This document shows, in pieces, positions 34,107-44,465 of a stretch of DNA of 64,000 nt. The notes beneath the pieces were generated by a model. The model was not told the DNA's origin and did not search any database. It saw nothing but the letters and a program-made list of their open reading frames with translations. The translations under genes and the position numbers were made by a program. Every line of letters starts with the position of its first letter. Position 1 is the stretch's first letter. The stretch is from an uncultured Ruminiclostridium sp. (GTDB taxonomy: Bacteria; Bacillota; Clostridia; Oscillospirales; Ruminococcaceae): the NCBI GenBank assembly GCA_934490165.1, contig CAKSTB010000002.1:1-64000 (forward strand), written 5' to 3'.

Positions 34107-36362
34107 ATGGCTATTAACGTGCCTAAGGAATATGAAGTTCCGCTTTATCTTTTCCATCAGGGAAAGAACGCCGAAGCATATAAGCTGTTCGGCTCTCATT
34201 TTACCAAAAAAGACGGTGTGAGCGGCGTGGTTTTCAGAGTATGGGCACCAAAGGCGGCTGATGTCAGCGTCGTAGGTGATTTCAATCACTGGAACCGTGA
34301 AGAAAGCTATATGAAAAAAATCAGCGACGGCGGTATCTGGGAGCTTTTCATTCCGGGACTCAAGAAGTTCGATAACTACAAGTACAGCATCAAGACCGCA
34401 AGAGGACAGATAAAGCTTAAGGCTGACCCTTACGGCTACCACATGGAAACACGTCCTAACACCGCATCAAAGGTATACGACATTTCCGGCTATAAGTGGA
34501 AAGACACAAAGTGGATGAATGATAAGAAAACAAAGGATGTTTACCGTTCACCGATGAATATATATGAGGTTCATCTCAATTCATGGTTTACAAAAACCGA
34601 CGAGGAAGAGCTGTTCAGCTATATGCAGCTTGCGGAAAAGCTGGTTCCTTATGTAAAGGAAATGGGCTACACGCATATAGAGATGATGCCTGTAGCGGAG
34701 TTCCCGTTTGACGGCTCGTGGGGCTATCAGCAGATAGGCTATTATGCACCCACATCACGTTTCGGAACACCGTCCGACTTTATGGAATTTGTCGACTACT
34801 GCCACACTCACGGAGTAGGCGTTATCCTTGACTGGGTACCCGCACACTTCCCCAAGGACGCGGCAGGTCTTTACGAATTTGACGGCGATTACTGCTATGA
34901 GTATTCCGACCCCAACAAGCGTGAGCACTACAACTGGGGCACAAGAGTATTCGACTGGGGCAAGCCTGAGGTTCAATCGTTCCTTATTTCAAATGCCAAC
35001 TACTGGCTTACGGAATATCACATAGACGGTCTGCGTGTAGACGCGGTCGCATCTATGCTCTACCTTGACTACGACAGACAGGGCGGCGCATGGACACCCA
35101 ACAAGAACGGCGGTAACGAAAACCTTGAGGCTGTGGACTTCTTGCAGAACCTCAACTCGTGTCTGTTCTCGCATCACCCGGGACTTCTGATGATAGCGGA
35201 AGAATCGACCGCATGGCCTATGGTCACAAAGCCTGTTGATATCGGCGGTCTTGGCTTCAACTTCAAGTGGAATATGGGCTGGATGAACGATATGCTTTCA
35301 TATATGTCTATGAGCCCCGAGTACAGACAGTACAACCACGACAAGCTGACATTCTCGTTCTACTACGCATTCTCCGAAAACTACATACTGCCGATTTCAC
35401 ACGATGAGGTGGTTTACGGCAAGTGTTCAATGCTCGACAAGATGAGCGGACCGAGAGAAAAGCGTTTTGCTTCGCTGAGAACATTCCTTGCATATATGAC
35501 CGCCCACCCCGGCAAGAAGCTGATGTTTATGGGTCAGGAATTTGCACAGTTCAAGGAATGGAATTACAAGACGGGTCTTGACTGGGATATTCTGAAATTC
35601 CCGGAGCACGCGCAGTATCAGTCGTTTGTCAAGGCGATGAACAAATTTTATCTTGACAACAAGTCGTTGTGGGAGATAGATTATGACTGGAGCGGCTTCA
35701 GCTGGATATCAAACGATGACAACAAAAACAGCGTGATCGTTTTCAGACGTATAGCCTCAAACGGCGATGAGCTTATCGCCGTATGCAACTTCCTGCCGAA
35801 CGAGCACGAGCAGTACAGCTTTGGCGTTCCTTATTATGCAGACTATAAGGAAGTGTTCACGACCGACGACAAGAAGTTCGGCGGCGACAGTGACGGTAAT
35901 GCTTCATATACTGCAAAGTGCGAGGGAATGCACGGACTTGAATATTCGATAACAATAAAGATACCCGCAATGTCGGCAATATTCTTAAAGCCTGTCAACA
36001 AGCGCAGTCCCGAAAGTGACAAGCCTGCCAAGGCGGTTGAAGCAAAGCCTGTTGAAAAGGCGATTGAGAAGCCCGCTGTAAAGGCAGAGGAAAAGCCTGT
36101 TGCAAAGACTGCCGAAAAGCCTGCTGTTAAGGCAGAGGAAAAGCCTGTTGCAAAGGCTGCCGAAAAGCCCGCTGTTAAGGCAGAGGAAAAGCCTGTTGCA
36201 AAGGCTGCCGAAAAGCCCGCTGTTAAGGCAGAGGAAAAGCCTGTTGCAAAGGTTGCCGAAAAGCCCGCTGTTAAGGCAGAGGAAAAGCCTGCGGCAAAAG
36301 CACCCGCAAACAAAGCAAATACAGCTAACCGTAAAAAAGCGGCAAAGCTAAGAAATAAATAA
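34107..36362 (+). CDS. glgB: 1,4-alpha-glucan branching enzyme with Lys/Ala/Pro tail
   Basis: A 751-residue GH13 branching enzyme that makes alpha-1,6 branches in glycogen. An N-terminal CBM48-like part (FRVWAPKAADVSVVGDFNHW) is followed by the barrel with DWVPAHF, GLRVDAVASMLY (nucleophile Asp near 311), MIAEEST (acid Glu near 365) and ISHDEVVYGK. The last 115 residues are unusual: a disordered tail with 16-residue repeats around EEKPVAKAAEKPAVKA, encoded by 48-bp tandem repeats. AGGAG before ATG 34107 sets the start. First gene of glgB-glgC-glgD. Confidence 0.95.
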   Translation: MAINVPKEYEVPLYLFHQGKNAEAYKLFGSHFTKKDGVSGVVFRVWAPKAADVSVVGDFNHWNREESYMKKISDGGIWELFIPGLKKFDNYKYSIKTARGQIKLKADPYGYHMETRPNTASKVYDISGYKWKDTKWMNDKKTKDVYRSPMNIYEVHLNSWFTKTDEEELFSYMQLAEKLVPYVKEMGYTHIEMMPVAEFPFDGSWGYQQIGYYAPTSRFGTPSDFMEFVDYCHTHGVGVILDWVPAHFPKDAAGLYEFDGDYCYEYSDPNKREHYNWGTRVFDWGKPEVQSFLISNANYWLTEYHIDGLRVDAVASMLYLDYDRQGGAWTPNKNGGNENLEAVDFLQNLNSCLFSHHPGLLMIAEESTAWPMVTKPVDIGGLGFNFKWNMGWMNDMLSYMSMSPEYRQYNHDKLTFSFYYAFSENYILPISHDEVVYGKCSMLDKMSGPREKRFASLRTFLAYMTAHPGKKLMFMGQEFAQFKEWNYKTGLDWDILKFPEHAQYQSFVKAMNKFYLDNKSLWEIDYDWSGFSWISNDDNKNSVIVFRRIASNGDELIAVCNFLPNEHEQYSFGVPYYADYKEVFTTDDKKFGGDSDGNASYTAKCEGMHGLEYSITIKIPAMSAIFLKPVNKRSPESDKPAKAVEAKPVEKAIEKPAVKAEEKPVAKTAEKPAVKAEEKPVAKAAEKPAVKAEEKPVAKAAEKPAVKAEEKPVAKVAEKPAVKAEEKPAAKAPANKANTANRKKAAKLRNK
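36084..36291 (+). repeat. 48-bp tandem repeat in glgB tail
   Basis: GCAGAGGAAAAGCCT recurs at 36084, 36132, 36180, 36228 and 36276, an exact 48-bp period that keeps the frame and encodes 16-residue Lys/Ala/Pro/Glu units. Units differ by only a few bases, indicating recent expansion. Confidence 0.9.
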
Positions 36363-36377
36363 CGGAGGAACTTATTT

Positions 36378-37583
36378 ATGAAACATGTAAAGAAGGAATG
36401 CGTAGCAATGCTGCTCGCAGGCGGTCAGGGCAGCAGACTGTATGCTTTGACAAAGGATATGGCAAAGCCTGCGGTTCCTTACGGCGGCAAATACAGAATT
36501 ATCGATTTCCCGCTTTCAAACTGTGTAAACAGCGGCATTGACACAGTCGGTGTACTCACACAGTACCAGCCGCTCGTACTTAATGAATATATCGGCAACG
36601 GTCACCCGTGGGGACTTGACAGAGTTCACGGCGGCGTTCACGTACTGCCTCCTTATGAGTCATCATCGGGTAAGTCGTGGTATGAGGGTACTGCAAACGC
36701 TATCTATCAGAACATAAGCTTCATCGACAGATACAACCCCGATTATGTAGCAGTGCTTTCGGGCGACCACATCTACAAGATGAACTACAACAAGATGCTT
36801 GAGTTCCACAAGTCACACAATGCCGACGCTACTATCGCAGTCCTTGAAGTACCGTGGGAAGAAGCTCCCCGTTTCGGTATTATGAGTGCAGATGAAAACG
36901 ATGTTATTTACGAATTTGCAGAGAAGCCCGCAGAGCCCAAGTCGAACCTTGCTTCAATGGGTGTTTACATATTCTCATGGCAGAACCTGAAAAAGCACCT
37001 TATCGCAAACGAAAACGATGAGGGCGCAAGCAAGGACTTCGGTAAGAACATTATCCCCGCAATGCTGGCAGAGGGCAACAAGCTGGTAGCTTATCATTTT
37101 GACGGCTACTGGAAGGATGTCGGAACGATCGACAGCTTATGGGAAGCTAATATGGATCTGTTAAATCCCAACGTTCCGCTTGACCTCCACGACTCAAGAT
37201 GGAGAATTTACTCAAGAAACCCCGTAATGCCTCCTCACTACGCAAGCCCCGAGAGTGTTATCCAGAACTCACTTATTTCAGAGGGTTGCAACATTGAAGG
37301 TCACATAGACTTCTCTGTGCTGTTTGCAGGCGTAACTATTGAGCCCGGCGCAGTAGTACGTGACAGTATCATAATGCCTAACACAACGATAAAGAAGGGC
37401 GCGGTAGTTGAATACGCTATCGTCGGCGAGGATTGTGTAATAGGCGAGAACGTCAAGGTCGGCGCAAGACCCGAATCTATCGAAGATAAGGATACATGGG
37501 GCGTTGCGGTAATCGGACACGGCGTAACGGTAAGCGATAATGCGGAGATCAAGCCAAAAGCAATGATCTCGGCTAACGTGTGA
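36378..37583 (+). CDS. glgC: Glucose-1-phosphate adenylyltransferase GlgC
   Basis: A 401-residue ADP-glucose pyrophosphorylase, the committed step to glycogen. The nucleotide loop [16 protein letters not shown] is intact, followed by [34 protein letters not shown] and EKPAEPKSN (glucose-1-P site). The C-terminus is a left-handed beta-helix with hexapeptide repeats ([25 protein letters not shown]). It is 15 nt after glgB with GGAGG upstream, and forms the catalytic subunit with GlgD next door. Confidence 0.96.
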   Translation: MKHVKKECVAMLLAGGQGSRLYALTKDMAKPAVPYGGKYRIIDFPLSNCVNSGIDTVGVLTQYQPLVLNEYIGNGHPWGLDRVHGGVHVLPPYESSSGKSWYEGTANAIYQNISFIDRYNPDYVAVLSGDHIYKMNYNKMLEFHKSHNADATIAVLEVPWEEAPRFGIMSADENDVIYEFAEKPAEPKSNLASMGVYIFSWQNLKKHLIANENDEGASKDFGKNIIPAMLAEGNKLVAYHFDGYWKDVGTIDSLWEANMDLLNPNVPLDLHDSRWRIYSRNPVMPPHYASPESVIQNSLISEGCNIEGHIDFSVLFAGVTIEPGAVVRDSIIMPNTTIKKGAVVEYAIVGEDCVIGENVKVGARPESIEDKDTWGVAVIGHGVTVSDNAEIKPKAMISANV

Positions 37584-37602
37584 ACGGGAGGAGAAAAGAG
37601 AA

Positions 37603-38724
37603 ATGGCTAATATGGCAAATGTACTCGGTCTGATTTTTGCAAATATGCATGAGCAGAGCGTAGCCGATCTTACAAAACAGCGCACACTTGCAAGCGTGCC
37701 TTTCGGCGGCAGATACAGGATGATAGATTTCCCGCTGTCAAATATGGTAAACAGCGACATTGACAACGTTGGCATAATCACAAAGGATAACTACTTATCG
37801 CTTATGGATCACTTAGGCTCAGGCGATGAGTGGGATCTTTCAAGAAAGACAGGCGGTATGCACCTGCTTCCTCCTTACGGCAACAGCAGTGCGCTTTACA
37901 GAGGCAGACTTGAGGCTATGGCTCAGGTAAAGCCCTTTATCGAAAGCTCAAATGCCGAATATGTACTGCTCTCGGACACCGATGTAGTAGCAAATATCGA
38001 CTACAGACCTATAATTGATTTCCATGAGAAAAACGGCGCTGATATCACTGTAGTTTACGGCAGAGGAACATTCACAACAGAACAGACGATGACAAAGACT
38101 GTTCTGGCAGTCAACGCAGACAACGTTGTATATGATGTTCTTATCCGCCCTGAAATCAGCGGCGAACACAATGTCAGCCTCAATATGTTCGTTGTAAGCA
38201 AAGACTTCCTTTTAAATGAGATCCGTGATGCCGAAAGTCGCAATCTCTACAGCTTTGAGGTTGACGTACTTCAGAAAAAATTACACGAGATAAAGGTTCT
38301 GGGTTACAAGTTTGAAAAGCCCTTTGCCCAGATCGACAGTATGGATACATACTTCAAGACTAACATGAAGCTTGTTGACAAGAGCCTGCGCGATCATCTG
38401 TTTATGAGTGACGCTCCTATCTACACAAAGGTAAGAGATGACGCTCCCGCAAAGTACGGAATTGACGCAGAAGTAAAGAACTCTCTCGTTGCAGACGGTT
38501 GCATAATCGAGGGTACAGTTGAGAACTGCGTACTGTTCAGAGGTGTAAAGATTGAAAAGGGCGCAAAGGTAAAGAACTGCATACTTATGCAGGACACTAC
38601 AGTGGGCGCAAAGGCTGAGATGAACTTCGTCATCACAGACAAAAATGTTACGATCAATGAATACCGCTCACTTGCAGGAACAGAAAGTTACCCTGTATTC
38701 GTAAACAAGGGCGCAAAGGTTTAA
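37603..38724 (+). CDS. glgD: GlgD regulatory subunit of ADP-glucose pyrophosphorylase
   Basis: A 373-residue paralogue of GlgC. It keeps the fold landmarks ASVPFGGRYRMIDFPLSNM, ADITVVYGRG and the beta-helix end (VENCVLFRGVKIEKGAKVKNCIL) but has ANMHEQSVADLTKQR where GlgC has [11 protein letters not shown], so the nucleotide loop is lost. This fits the Firmicute GlgD, which is inactive alone and activates GlgC. It has GGAGG upstream and follows glgC by 19 nt. The window does not contain glgA or glgP. Confidence 0.93.
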   Translation: MANMANVLGLIFANMHEQSVADLTKQRTLASVPFGGRYRMIDFPLSNMVNSDIDNVGIITKDNYLSLMDHLGSGDEWDLSRKTGGMHLLPPYGNSSALYRGRLEAMAQVKPFIESSNAEYVLLSDTDVVANIDYRPIIDFHEKNGADITVVYGRGTFTTEQTMTKTVLAVNADNVVYDVLIRPEISGEHNVSLNMFVVSKDFLLNEIRDAESRNLYSFEVDVLQKKLHEIKVLGYKFEKPFAQIDSMDTYFKTNMKLVDKSLRDHLFMSDAPIYTKVRDDAPAKYGIDAEVKNSLVADGCIIEGTVENCVLFRGVKIEKGAKVKNCILMQDTTVGAKAEMNFVITDKNVTINEYRSLAGTESYPVFVNKGAKV

Positions 38725-38771
38725 GCGCACAAAGATAATAACATTCCCTCTCCTATAAATAAATTTGCATG

Positions 38772-38807
38772 AATAAGAGCCGCGGCATTTTCGCCGCGGC
38801 TCTTATT
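38772..38807. terminator. glg operon terminator
   Basis: AATAAGAGCCGCGGC and GCCGCGGCTCTTATT form a perfect 15-bp stem around 6 nt, 47 nt after glgD, followed by CTTAT. Confidence 0.85.
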
Positions 38808-38837
38808 CTTATGATCATAAACTTGTTATACATAATA

Positions 38838-38867
38838 ACACGGACACCGCAGAAGCGGTGTCCGTGT
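38838..38867. terminator. Terminator of the 38888 surface-protein gene
   Basis: ACACGGACACCGC and GCGGTGTCCGTGT form a perfect 13-bp stem with a 4-nt loop, 20 nt beyond the surface-protein stop on the minus strand; TTATTATG follows there. Confidence 0.75.
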
Positions 38868-38887
38868 TTGTCTTATAATACAGCTAT

Positions 38888-41800
38888 TTATTTACTCTTT
38901 GTTCTGACTGTCAATTTAGACCATGCGCTGTACTGTGTATTCTTGCCTATTGTCTTATAAGCTCTGATTCTGAACTGATAAGATGTATTCTTTGAAAGCT
39001 TGCTTACCTTGTAGCTTACAGTACTGTTCTTAGTAACCTTAGTAACAGATACCCACTTCTTACCGTTAAATCTCTGTATTTCATAACCGGTAGCACTGCT
39101 GTTCTTACTCCAGCCGAGCGTTACATAATTCTTGGCAGTAGTTTTTGCCTTGAATCCACTCATATTTGCAGGAAGCGTCATAGCTGTGTAATTTGTGTAT
39201 CCGCTGTACTGGGTATTCTTGCCTACAGTCTTGTAAGCGCGGATACGGAAGCTGTAATTCGTACCTGCCTTAAGACCGCTGACTGAAAGCGTAACGGTTG
39301 AATTAGAAGAAACCTTTCTTATCGTGATCCATTTATTATTCTTATACTGCTGTACCTCATAGCCTGTAGCAGAAGTGTTCTTGTTCCACTGAAGCGTTAT
39401 CGCTGTACTTGTTGCAGTCTTTTTCTTGAATCCGCTTACATTTGTGGGTTTGGTTACAGCGGTAAATTCAGTATATGTGCTGTAAACACTGCCCTTCTTT
39501 GCTCTGATACGGAACTTGGTTGCCGTACCTGCCTTGAGGTTCTTAACCGTATAGGATACAACTGTGTTCTTTGTGGGCTTGTATATTGTGACCCACTTGT
39601 TATTCTTCATCTGCTGAAGCTCATAGCCGGAAGCGGAAGCGTTCTTACTCCAGCCGAGCGTTACATAATTCTTGGCAGTAGTTTTTGCCTTGAATCCACT
39701 CATATTTGCAGGAAGCGTCATAGCTGTGTAATTTGTGTATCCGCTGTACTGGGTATTCTTGCCTACAGTCTTGTAAGCGCGGATACGGAAGCTGTAATTC
39801 GTACCTGCCTTAAGACCGCTGACTGAAAGCGTAACGGTTGAATTAGAAGAAACCTTTCTTATCGTGATCCATTTATTATTCTTATACTGCTGTACCTCAT
39901 AGCCTGTAGCAGAAGTGTTCTTGTTCCACTGAAGCGTTATCGCTGTACTTGTTGCAGTCTTTTTCTTGAATCCGCTTACATTTGTGGGTTTGGTTACAGC
40001 GGTAAATTCAGTATATGTGCTGTAAACACTGCCCTTCTTTGCTCTGATACGGAACTTGGTTGCCGTACCTGCCTTGAGGTTCTTAACCGTATAGGATACA
40101 ACTGTGTTCTTTGTGGGCTTGTATATTGTGACCCACTTGTTATTCTTCATCTGCTGAAGCTCATAGCCGGAAGCGGAAGCGTTCTTGCTCCACTGTAATG
40201 TAACTGAAGTCGTAGTCGCTGACTTCATTTTAAGTACCGAAACTGCACCGAGAGGCGTAGTCATCTTTGCTGTCGCCGATACGTTGCTGTAATATACAGA
40301 CTTTCCTACAGTCTTATACGCCTTTATGCGATAGCTGTATGTTGTTGCCGCACCAAGCTTTGAAGCTGTATAGGTGAGCTTTGAGTTGGAAGTAAGCTTT
40401 GTAAGCTGTACCCACTTGCCGCCGCTGTACTTTTCGATTATATAACCGCTCGCATCTGCATTTCTTGTCCATGTGAATGTGGCTGAGTTATCGGTCTTTT
40501 TGCTTATCTTGAAATTCTTGACTGCGGGGAGCTTTATAGCAAATGTCTTGCTGACAGTACCTACATATCTGCCGACACCTGTAACGGTTACCTTTGCTGT
40601 ACCGATATTGGTGTTATTGAGGTAGGATACCGTATAATCAGTCTTTTCATTAAGTGCCTTGCCGTTATACTTAACTGTAACTGTAGGCTTCTGTTCCTTG
40701 CCGTTATATTCAAATGCCGTTGCAGACAGCGTTACAGTCGTGTTGCCCATCTTGATGGGATCTACAACTACAGCGCCGCAGGTAGCTTCGACCTGAACCG
40801 GATTAGGATCGTTTATCGTTGCTTCTCTGACAGTCTTTGCTGTTATCTTGCAGTTACCGGTCTTAAGCGCCTTGACCTTCAGCACCTGTACATTCGACTC
40901 TGAATTATAGCTGCTGCTGATCACTTTAAGTACGCCGGGATCGCTTACCGTCCAGCTTATCTTTTCATTTGCTGTCGATGGATTTTCTTTTAGCTCGATT
41001 TCATACTCACTGCCTGTCAGTAATGTATAATTCTGTGCCGAGAAAGTCATTGTAGTTACAGGAGTATAAGCATTGATATCGAAAGAAGCCGTTACGGGGA
41101 TCATATTATCCGTAGTAGCTGTGATAGTTGCCGTACCCTTCTTATTAAGAACAGTCACCTTACCTGTCAGTTGGTCGACCTTGGCTACACTTGTATCGCT
41201 GGATTCCCAAATGATATTATCTGTTGAAGATTTTGTTGAATCCTCTATAGATTTCTTTACGACCGCATTGCAGTCATATGTTGAGCCGACCTTGAGGTCA
41301 ATCGCCTTAAACGGGAAATTAAGCTCGGTTATAGGGTTTGCCTTAACAACCGTTACCGTAGTTGTAACATATAAGCCTCTTGCCGAGTTTTCGGAAGGCT
41401 TCACCTTAGCGGTAACTATTACAGTGCCCGCCTTCTTGGCTGTCAATATACCCTCATCCTTGGAGATCTCGGCTTTTTCCGTATCGTCAACGAACCATTC
41501 TACTTTATCGGTCGTGTTGCCCGGAGTGTATTTTACAGTAAATGCCGTCTGATGATTTTCTGCCACGAATACGCCACCATTGGTGACCTTATCTTTACCG
41601 TTATAAATTTCAAGCTTCTCGGCAGGCTGAAGTATTGTAAACTTAAGCTTCTTATTCATTTCACCGCTGAGCGATGAGATCTGCATTTCAAAAGAACCCT
41701 GTTTTTTTCCTGTTACACTGACAGTTGCTGTTTTACCGTCCCTTGAATACTTAGTAAATGCTACGCCGGCATTCTGGTTGCTTGACTGTATAGCCACCAG

Positions 41801-44320
41801 CAGACAGTCATCGGTGTTATCGGCATCATCTATAGCGATATCGATGTCCATAACTTCTTTTACATCTACATAAAGCACAGCGTCATTTGCTATTTCCTTG
41901 CCGTTTTTATCAAATGCCTTTATGCCCTTGCCCGGATTTTCGACATCTCTGTTCACGATAGCGAAAAATCTCTTGAGTGATCCGGTGAAATTCAGCGATT
42001 TACTAAAATCAATAACAACCGATGCTTCGTTGCCGGGATTACAGTTGTCGGAAAATTTCAATGTATAATCAACATACTCTGTAAGCGTTCTGCCGTTATA
42101 AGTTACTGTCAGCTCAGGCGCAACAGGCATACCGCCCATATATCCCTGATCAGGTATATCGCTGACGCTTACTTCGTTGTCTTCTGCTACATTCTTCTTT
42201 GTTATTTTGAAAGTTTTTTTAGATGTCACACCGGTATAGTTTCCGATACCTGTAAATACAACACTTGCATTACCCACATTTACATTGTCGCTGAATTCGA
42301 CTGTATAGTCTTCATTTTCAACAAGAGTGGTCTTGTTGCCGTTCATTGTCAGCGTATAATCGGGGGTTATTTCGTCACCGGTGTATGTGATCGGAGCAAT
42401 ACCGCTTACCTGTGCACCGGATATGCTTTTAGGCTGAATTTCATAGTCTGCCTCAATGCTACCGGTATAGTTTCCCTTACCGGTGATTATTGCCGTTGCT
42501 TTACCTACATCGATATTATTTATGTACTCTACGGTAAAATCAGTATTCCGAATGAGCGAAAGATTGCGATACTTGATCGCCGGTACAGTAGGTTTGAGCT
42601 CACTGCCGAAGTTATAAGTCATATTGCTTAAAGTCGGTTTTGTTATCTCACTGATATCGGCAGGAAGTATCTGATATGTCACATCGATTGTTCCGTACTG
42701 TGCAGCAGACTCTATACCTGCAACACGCACGGTAACCAGTCCTGCATTAAATGTGTCGCCTGTGTATTTAAGAGTATAGTCCTTGTCCTCTGTAAGCTCG
42801 TTTCCTGCGGCATCCGTAACTATCGGCTTAAGGCACTGAACCGTGCCGTTATATACAACATCGGCTATAGGCTCTTTGATTTTGAATGAGGCATATGACT
42901 CTATAGAGTTTACGACCTGCAACTCACAGGTTGCCGAGATATTCTCGGGCGCTTCACCGTCATCTGAAGCAATTCTGTCGGTACTTACCTTGATTTTTGC
43001 CGTACCGGTCTTAAGAGCCTTAAGTCTGATTATTTTTATGTTTGGAGTCTTTCCGTCCGTTATTCTGATAACCTCTGCAATGTCATTACCGTTTTCATCT
43101 TGTAAAACCGAGCATACCAGAGGTTCGTCTGCCGTATTGGGAGATTCGATTGCTATTATATCATACTCATTTCTTCCATCCATATCCATCATATACTTAT
43201 TGCTGCTGAATGAAAGAACAGTTGCAGGGGAAGATACATTTACAACAAACGAAGCCTTGGCAGGATCTGCACTGTCGGTCATTGCCGTAACAGTAGCAAA
43301 GCCGCTCTTGTTCTGTGCGGTCAGCATACCGGTCTTTTCATCTACCGCAACTACCGATGTATCACTTGACTTCCATATTATTTCATCGGTAGAAGAGTTA
43401 CCGGCTGTATGCACATCATATTTAAAAATGCTGCTGGCGTCATACTTATCGCCTGTGTTCAGGTTGATCGAACTTACCGTATTACCGTTTTCGTCTTCAA
43501 AGCGGAGATTTTCCATCGCGTTTGACTCAAGTATAGTAATAGTGGTCGAACAACTGTATGTTCTCTGATTAAGACCGTATGCTTTGAGCTGCTGTGCGGG
43601 ATAGTTGTATTTATCATAATACGGATTTACAGCCGATGCAGTTACCGTTATCGTGCCGGCTCTTTCAGCGGTGAGCACACCGTCGGAAGATATCTTAGCC
43701 TTAGTAGTGTCGCTGACACTCCACACTATGGTATCGGTCGTGTTTGACGGAGTATTTGCAATTTTAAGCTGGAGCCGCTGATTATCCCTAATCATAACTC
43801 CGCCTAAGCTTCCGGTTATATCTTTGTCGCCGTTTTTGATCTTTGCTTCTGTCAGCGGACTAAGTACAACTAAATTTATTTTCTGATTTGCTTTACCGCT
43901 TTTTGTTGCAACTACAACTGAATATGAACCCGGAGTTATACCCTTAACAGTAAGCGTTTCCTGTAAAGGGTCGGACGTGGGATTTCGTTTGCATTCAATT
44001 TTCTTCTCTGCGTCATCGGCTATACCTAATATAATGCTGTCGTCACAGTTTTCGACACCGTCGCCGATCCGCAAATTAAATTCACACGATGTACCTTTAT
44101 CTATGTATATAGTTGTTTCGTCATTTACAGGATAATTGCCGTCAGCCGTGGTGATTATCACGTTTTCAGACGGACGCAGAACATCGCCTGCTATCATCGC
44201 TATTTCTGTCTGCGCCGTTCCCCATTCAAGCTCGTCCGCAAATGTCTGTAAAGATACAGAGCCGAATACAAGTGACAAAGCAAGTATTCCCGCAAGCGGT
44301 CGTTTAAGATAATTCTTCAT
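38888..44320 (-). CDS. Large secreted Big2/FN3 repeat protein
   Basis: An 1810-residue exported protein. The signal peptide is MKNYLKRPLAGILALSLVFG..QTFA. The N-terminal part (about 30-1200) has two sets of Big2-like Ig domains (IVWSVSDTTKAKISSDGVLTA; IIWKSSDTSVVAVDEKTG) interleaved with beta repeats of the type YNGKEQKPTVTVKYNGKAL..DYTVSYLNNTNIGTAKVTVTG. The C-terminal 550 residues are FN3 domains (SASGYELQQMKNNKWVTI). There is no LPXTG, dockerin or cell-wall binding motif at the end; it stops at TVRTKSK. A surface or adhesion role is likely; no catalytic domain is seen. Confidence 0.88.
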   Translation of the reverse strand: MKNYLKRPLAGILALSLVFGSVSLQTFADELEWGTAQTEIAMIAGDVLRPSENVIITTADGNYPVNDETTIYIDKGTSCEFNLRIGDGVENCDDSIILGIADDAEKKIECKRNPTSDPLQETLTVKGITPGSYSVVVATKSGKANQKINLVVLSPLTEAKIKNGDKDITGSLGGVMIRDNQRLQLKIANTPSNTTDTIVWSVSDTTKAKISSDGVLTAERAGTITVTASAVNPYYDKYNYPAQQLKAYGLNQRTYSCSTTITILESNAMENLRFEDENGNTVSSINLNTGDKYDASSIFKYDVHTAGNSSTDEIIWKSSDTSVVAVDEKTGMLTAQNKSGFATVTAMTDSADPAKASFVVNVSSPATVLSFSSNKYMMDMDGRNEYDIIAIESPNTADEPLVCSVLQDENGNDIAEVIRITDGKTPNIKIIRLKALKTGTAKIKVSTDRIASDDGEAPENISATCELQVVNSIESYASFKIKEPIADVVYNGTVQCLKPIVTDAAGNELTEDKDYTLKYTGDTFNAGLVTVRVAGIESAAQYGTIDVTYQILPADISEITKPTLSNMTYNFGSELKPTVPAIKYRNLSLIRNTDFTVEYINNIDVGKATAIITGKGNYTGSIEADYEIQPKSISGAQVSGIAPITYTGDEITPDYTLTMNGNKTTLVENEDYTVEFSDNVNVGNASVVFTGIGNYTGVTSKKTFKITKKNVAEDNEVSVSDIPDQGYMGGMPVAPELTVTYNGRTLTEYVDYTLKFSDNCNPGNEASVVIDFSKSLNFTGSLKRFFAIVNRDVENPGKGIKAFDKNGKEIANDAVLYVDVKEVMDIDIAIDDADNTDDCLLVAIQSSNQNAGVAFTKYSRDGKTATVSVTGKKQGSFEMQISSLSGEMNKKLKFTILQPAEKLEIYNGKDKVTNGGVFVAENHQTAFTVKYTPGNTTDKVEWFVDDTEKAEISKDEGILTAKKAGTVIVTAKVKPSENSARGLYVTTTVTVVKANPITELNFPFKAIDLKVGSTYDCNAVVKKSIEDSTKSSTDNIIWESSDTSVAKVDQLTGKVTVLNKKGTATITATTDNMIPVTASFDINAYTPVTTMTFSAQNYTLLTGSEYEIELKENPSTANEKISWTVSDPGVLKVISSSYNSESNVQVLKVKALKTGNCKITAKTVREATINDPNPVQVEATCGAVVVDPIKMGNTTVTLSATAFEYNGKEQKPTVTVKYNGKALNEKTDYTVSYLNNTNIGTAKVTVTGVGRYVGTVSKTFAIKLPAVKNFKISKKTDNSATFTWTRNADASGYIIEKYSGGKWVQLTKLTSNSKLTYTASKLGAATTYSYRIKAYKTVGKSVYYSNVSATAKMTTPLGAVSVLKMKSATTTSVTLQWSKNASASGYELQQMKNNKWVTIYKPTKNTVVSYTVKNLKAGTATKFRIRAKKGSVYSTYTEFTAVTKPTNVSGFKKKTATSTAITLQWNKNTSATGYEVQQYKNNKWITIRKVSSNSTVTLSVSGLKAGTNYSFRIRAYKTVGKNTQYSGYTNYTAMTLPANMSGFKAKTTAKNYVTLGWSKNASASGYELQQMKNNKWVTIYKPTKNTVVSYTVKNLKAGTATKFRIRAKKGSVYSTYTEFTAVTKPTNVSGFKKKTATSTAITLQWNKNTSATGYEVQQYKNNKWITIRKVSSNSTVTLSVSGLKAGTNYSFRIRAYKTVGKNTQYSGYTNYTAMTLPANMSGFKAKTTAKNYVTLGWSKNSSATGYEIQRFNGKKWVSVTKVTKNSTVSYKVSKLSKNTSYQFRIRAYKTIGKNTQYSAWSKLTVRTKSK
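39101..40186 (-). repeat. Exact 540-bp tandem duplication in FN3 region
   Basis: Positions 39101-39646 match 39641-40186 base for base (546 nt, 540-bp offset), duplicating two FN3 domains. The first mismatches are at 39100/39640 and 39647/40187. Absolute identity, including third positions, means a very recent event or ongoing conversion. Confidence 0.95.
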
Positions 44321-44377
44321 TGCTTTTCCCTCTCATAAGTTATTGTTTAACGCACTATATTATAACACGTTTAGTAC

Positions 44378-44406
44378 ATTATAGCATATTCAGCGGAATT
44401 TGTCTA
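44378..44406 (-). promoter_or_regulatory. Promoter of the Big2/FN3 gene
   Basis: Minus strand TAGACA (44406-44401), 17-nt spacer, TATAAT (44383-44378) with an extended TGC; about 58 nt before the start codon. Confidence 0.7.
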
Positions 44407-44465
44407 TGCCGCTTCTTACAAAACAGAGGTAAAGTAATTGTGAAAAATGCATAATGTTTACATTT

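Noticed and set aside
35843..36313. Long minus-strand frame of 156 codons opposite the glgB tail
   Set aside because: It is the shadow of the 48-bp tandem repeat; it has no SD and lies antisense to a clear gene.
38772..38867. Two perfect hairpins as a possible CRISPR or repeat array
   Set aside because: The stems differ in sequence and act as terminators for converging genes.
39101..40186. Possible CRISPR or insertion sequence in the exact 540-bp duplication
   Set aside because: It is in-frame coding FN3 domains with no spacers, terminal repeats or transposase.
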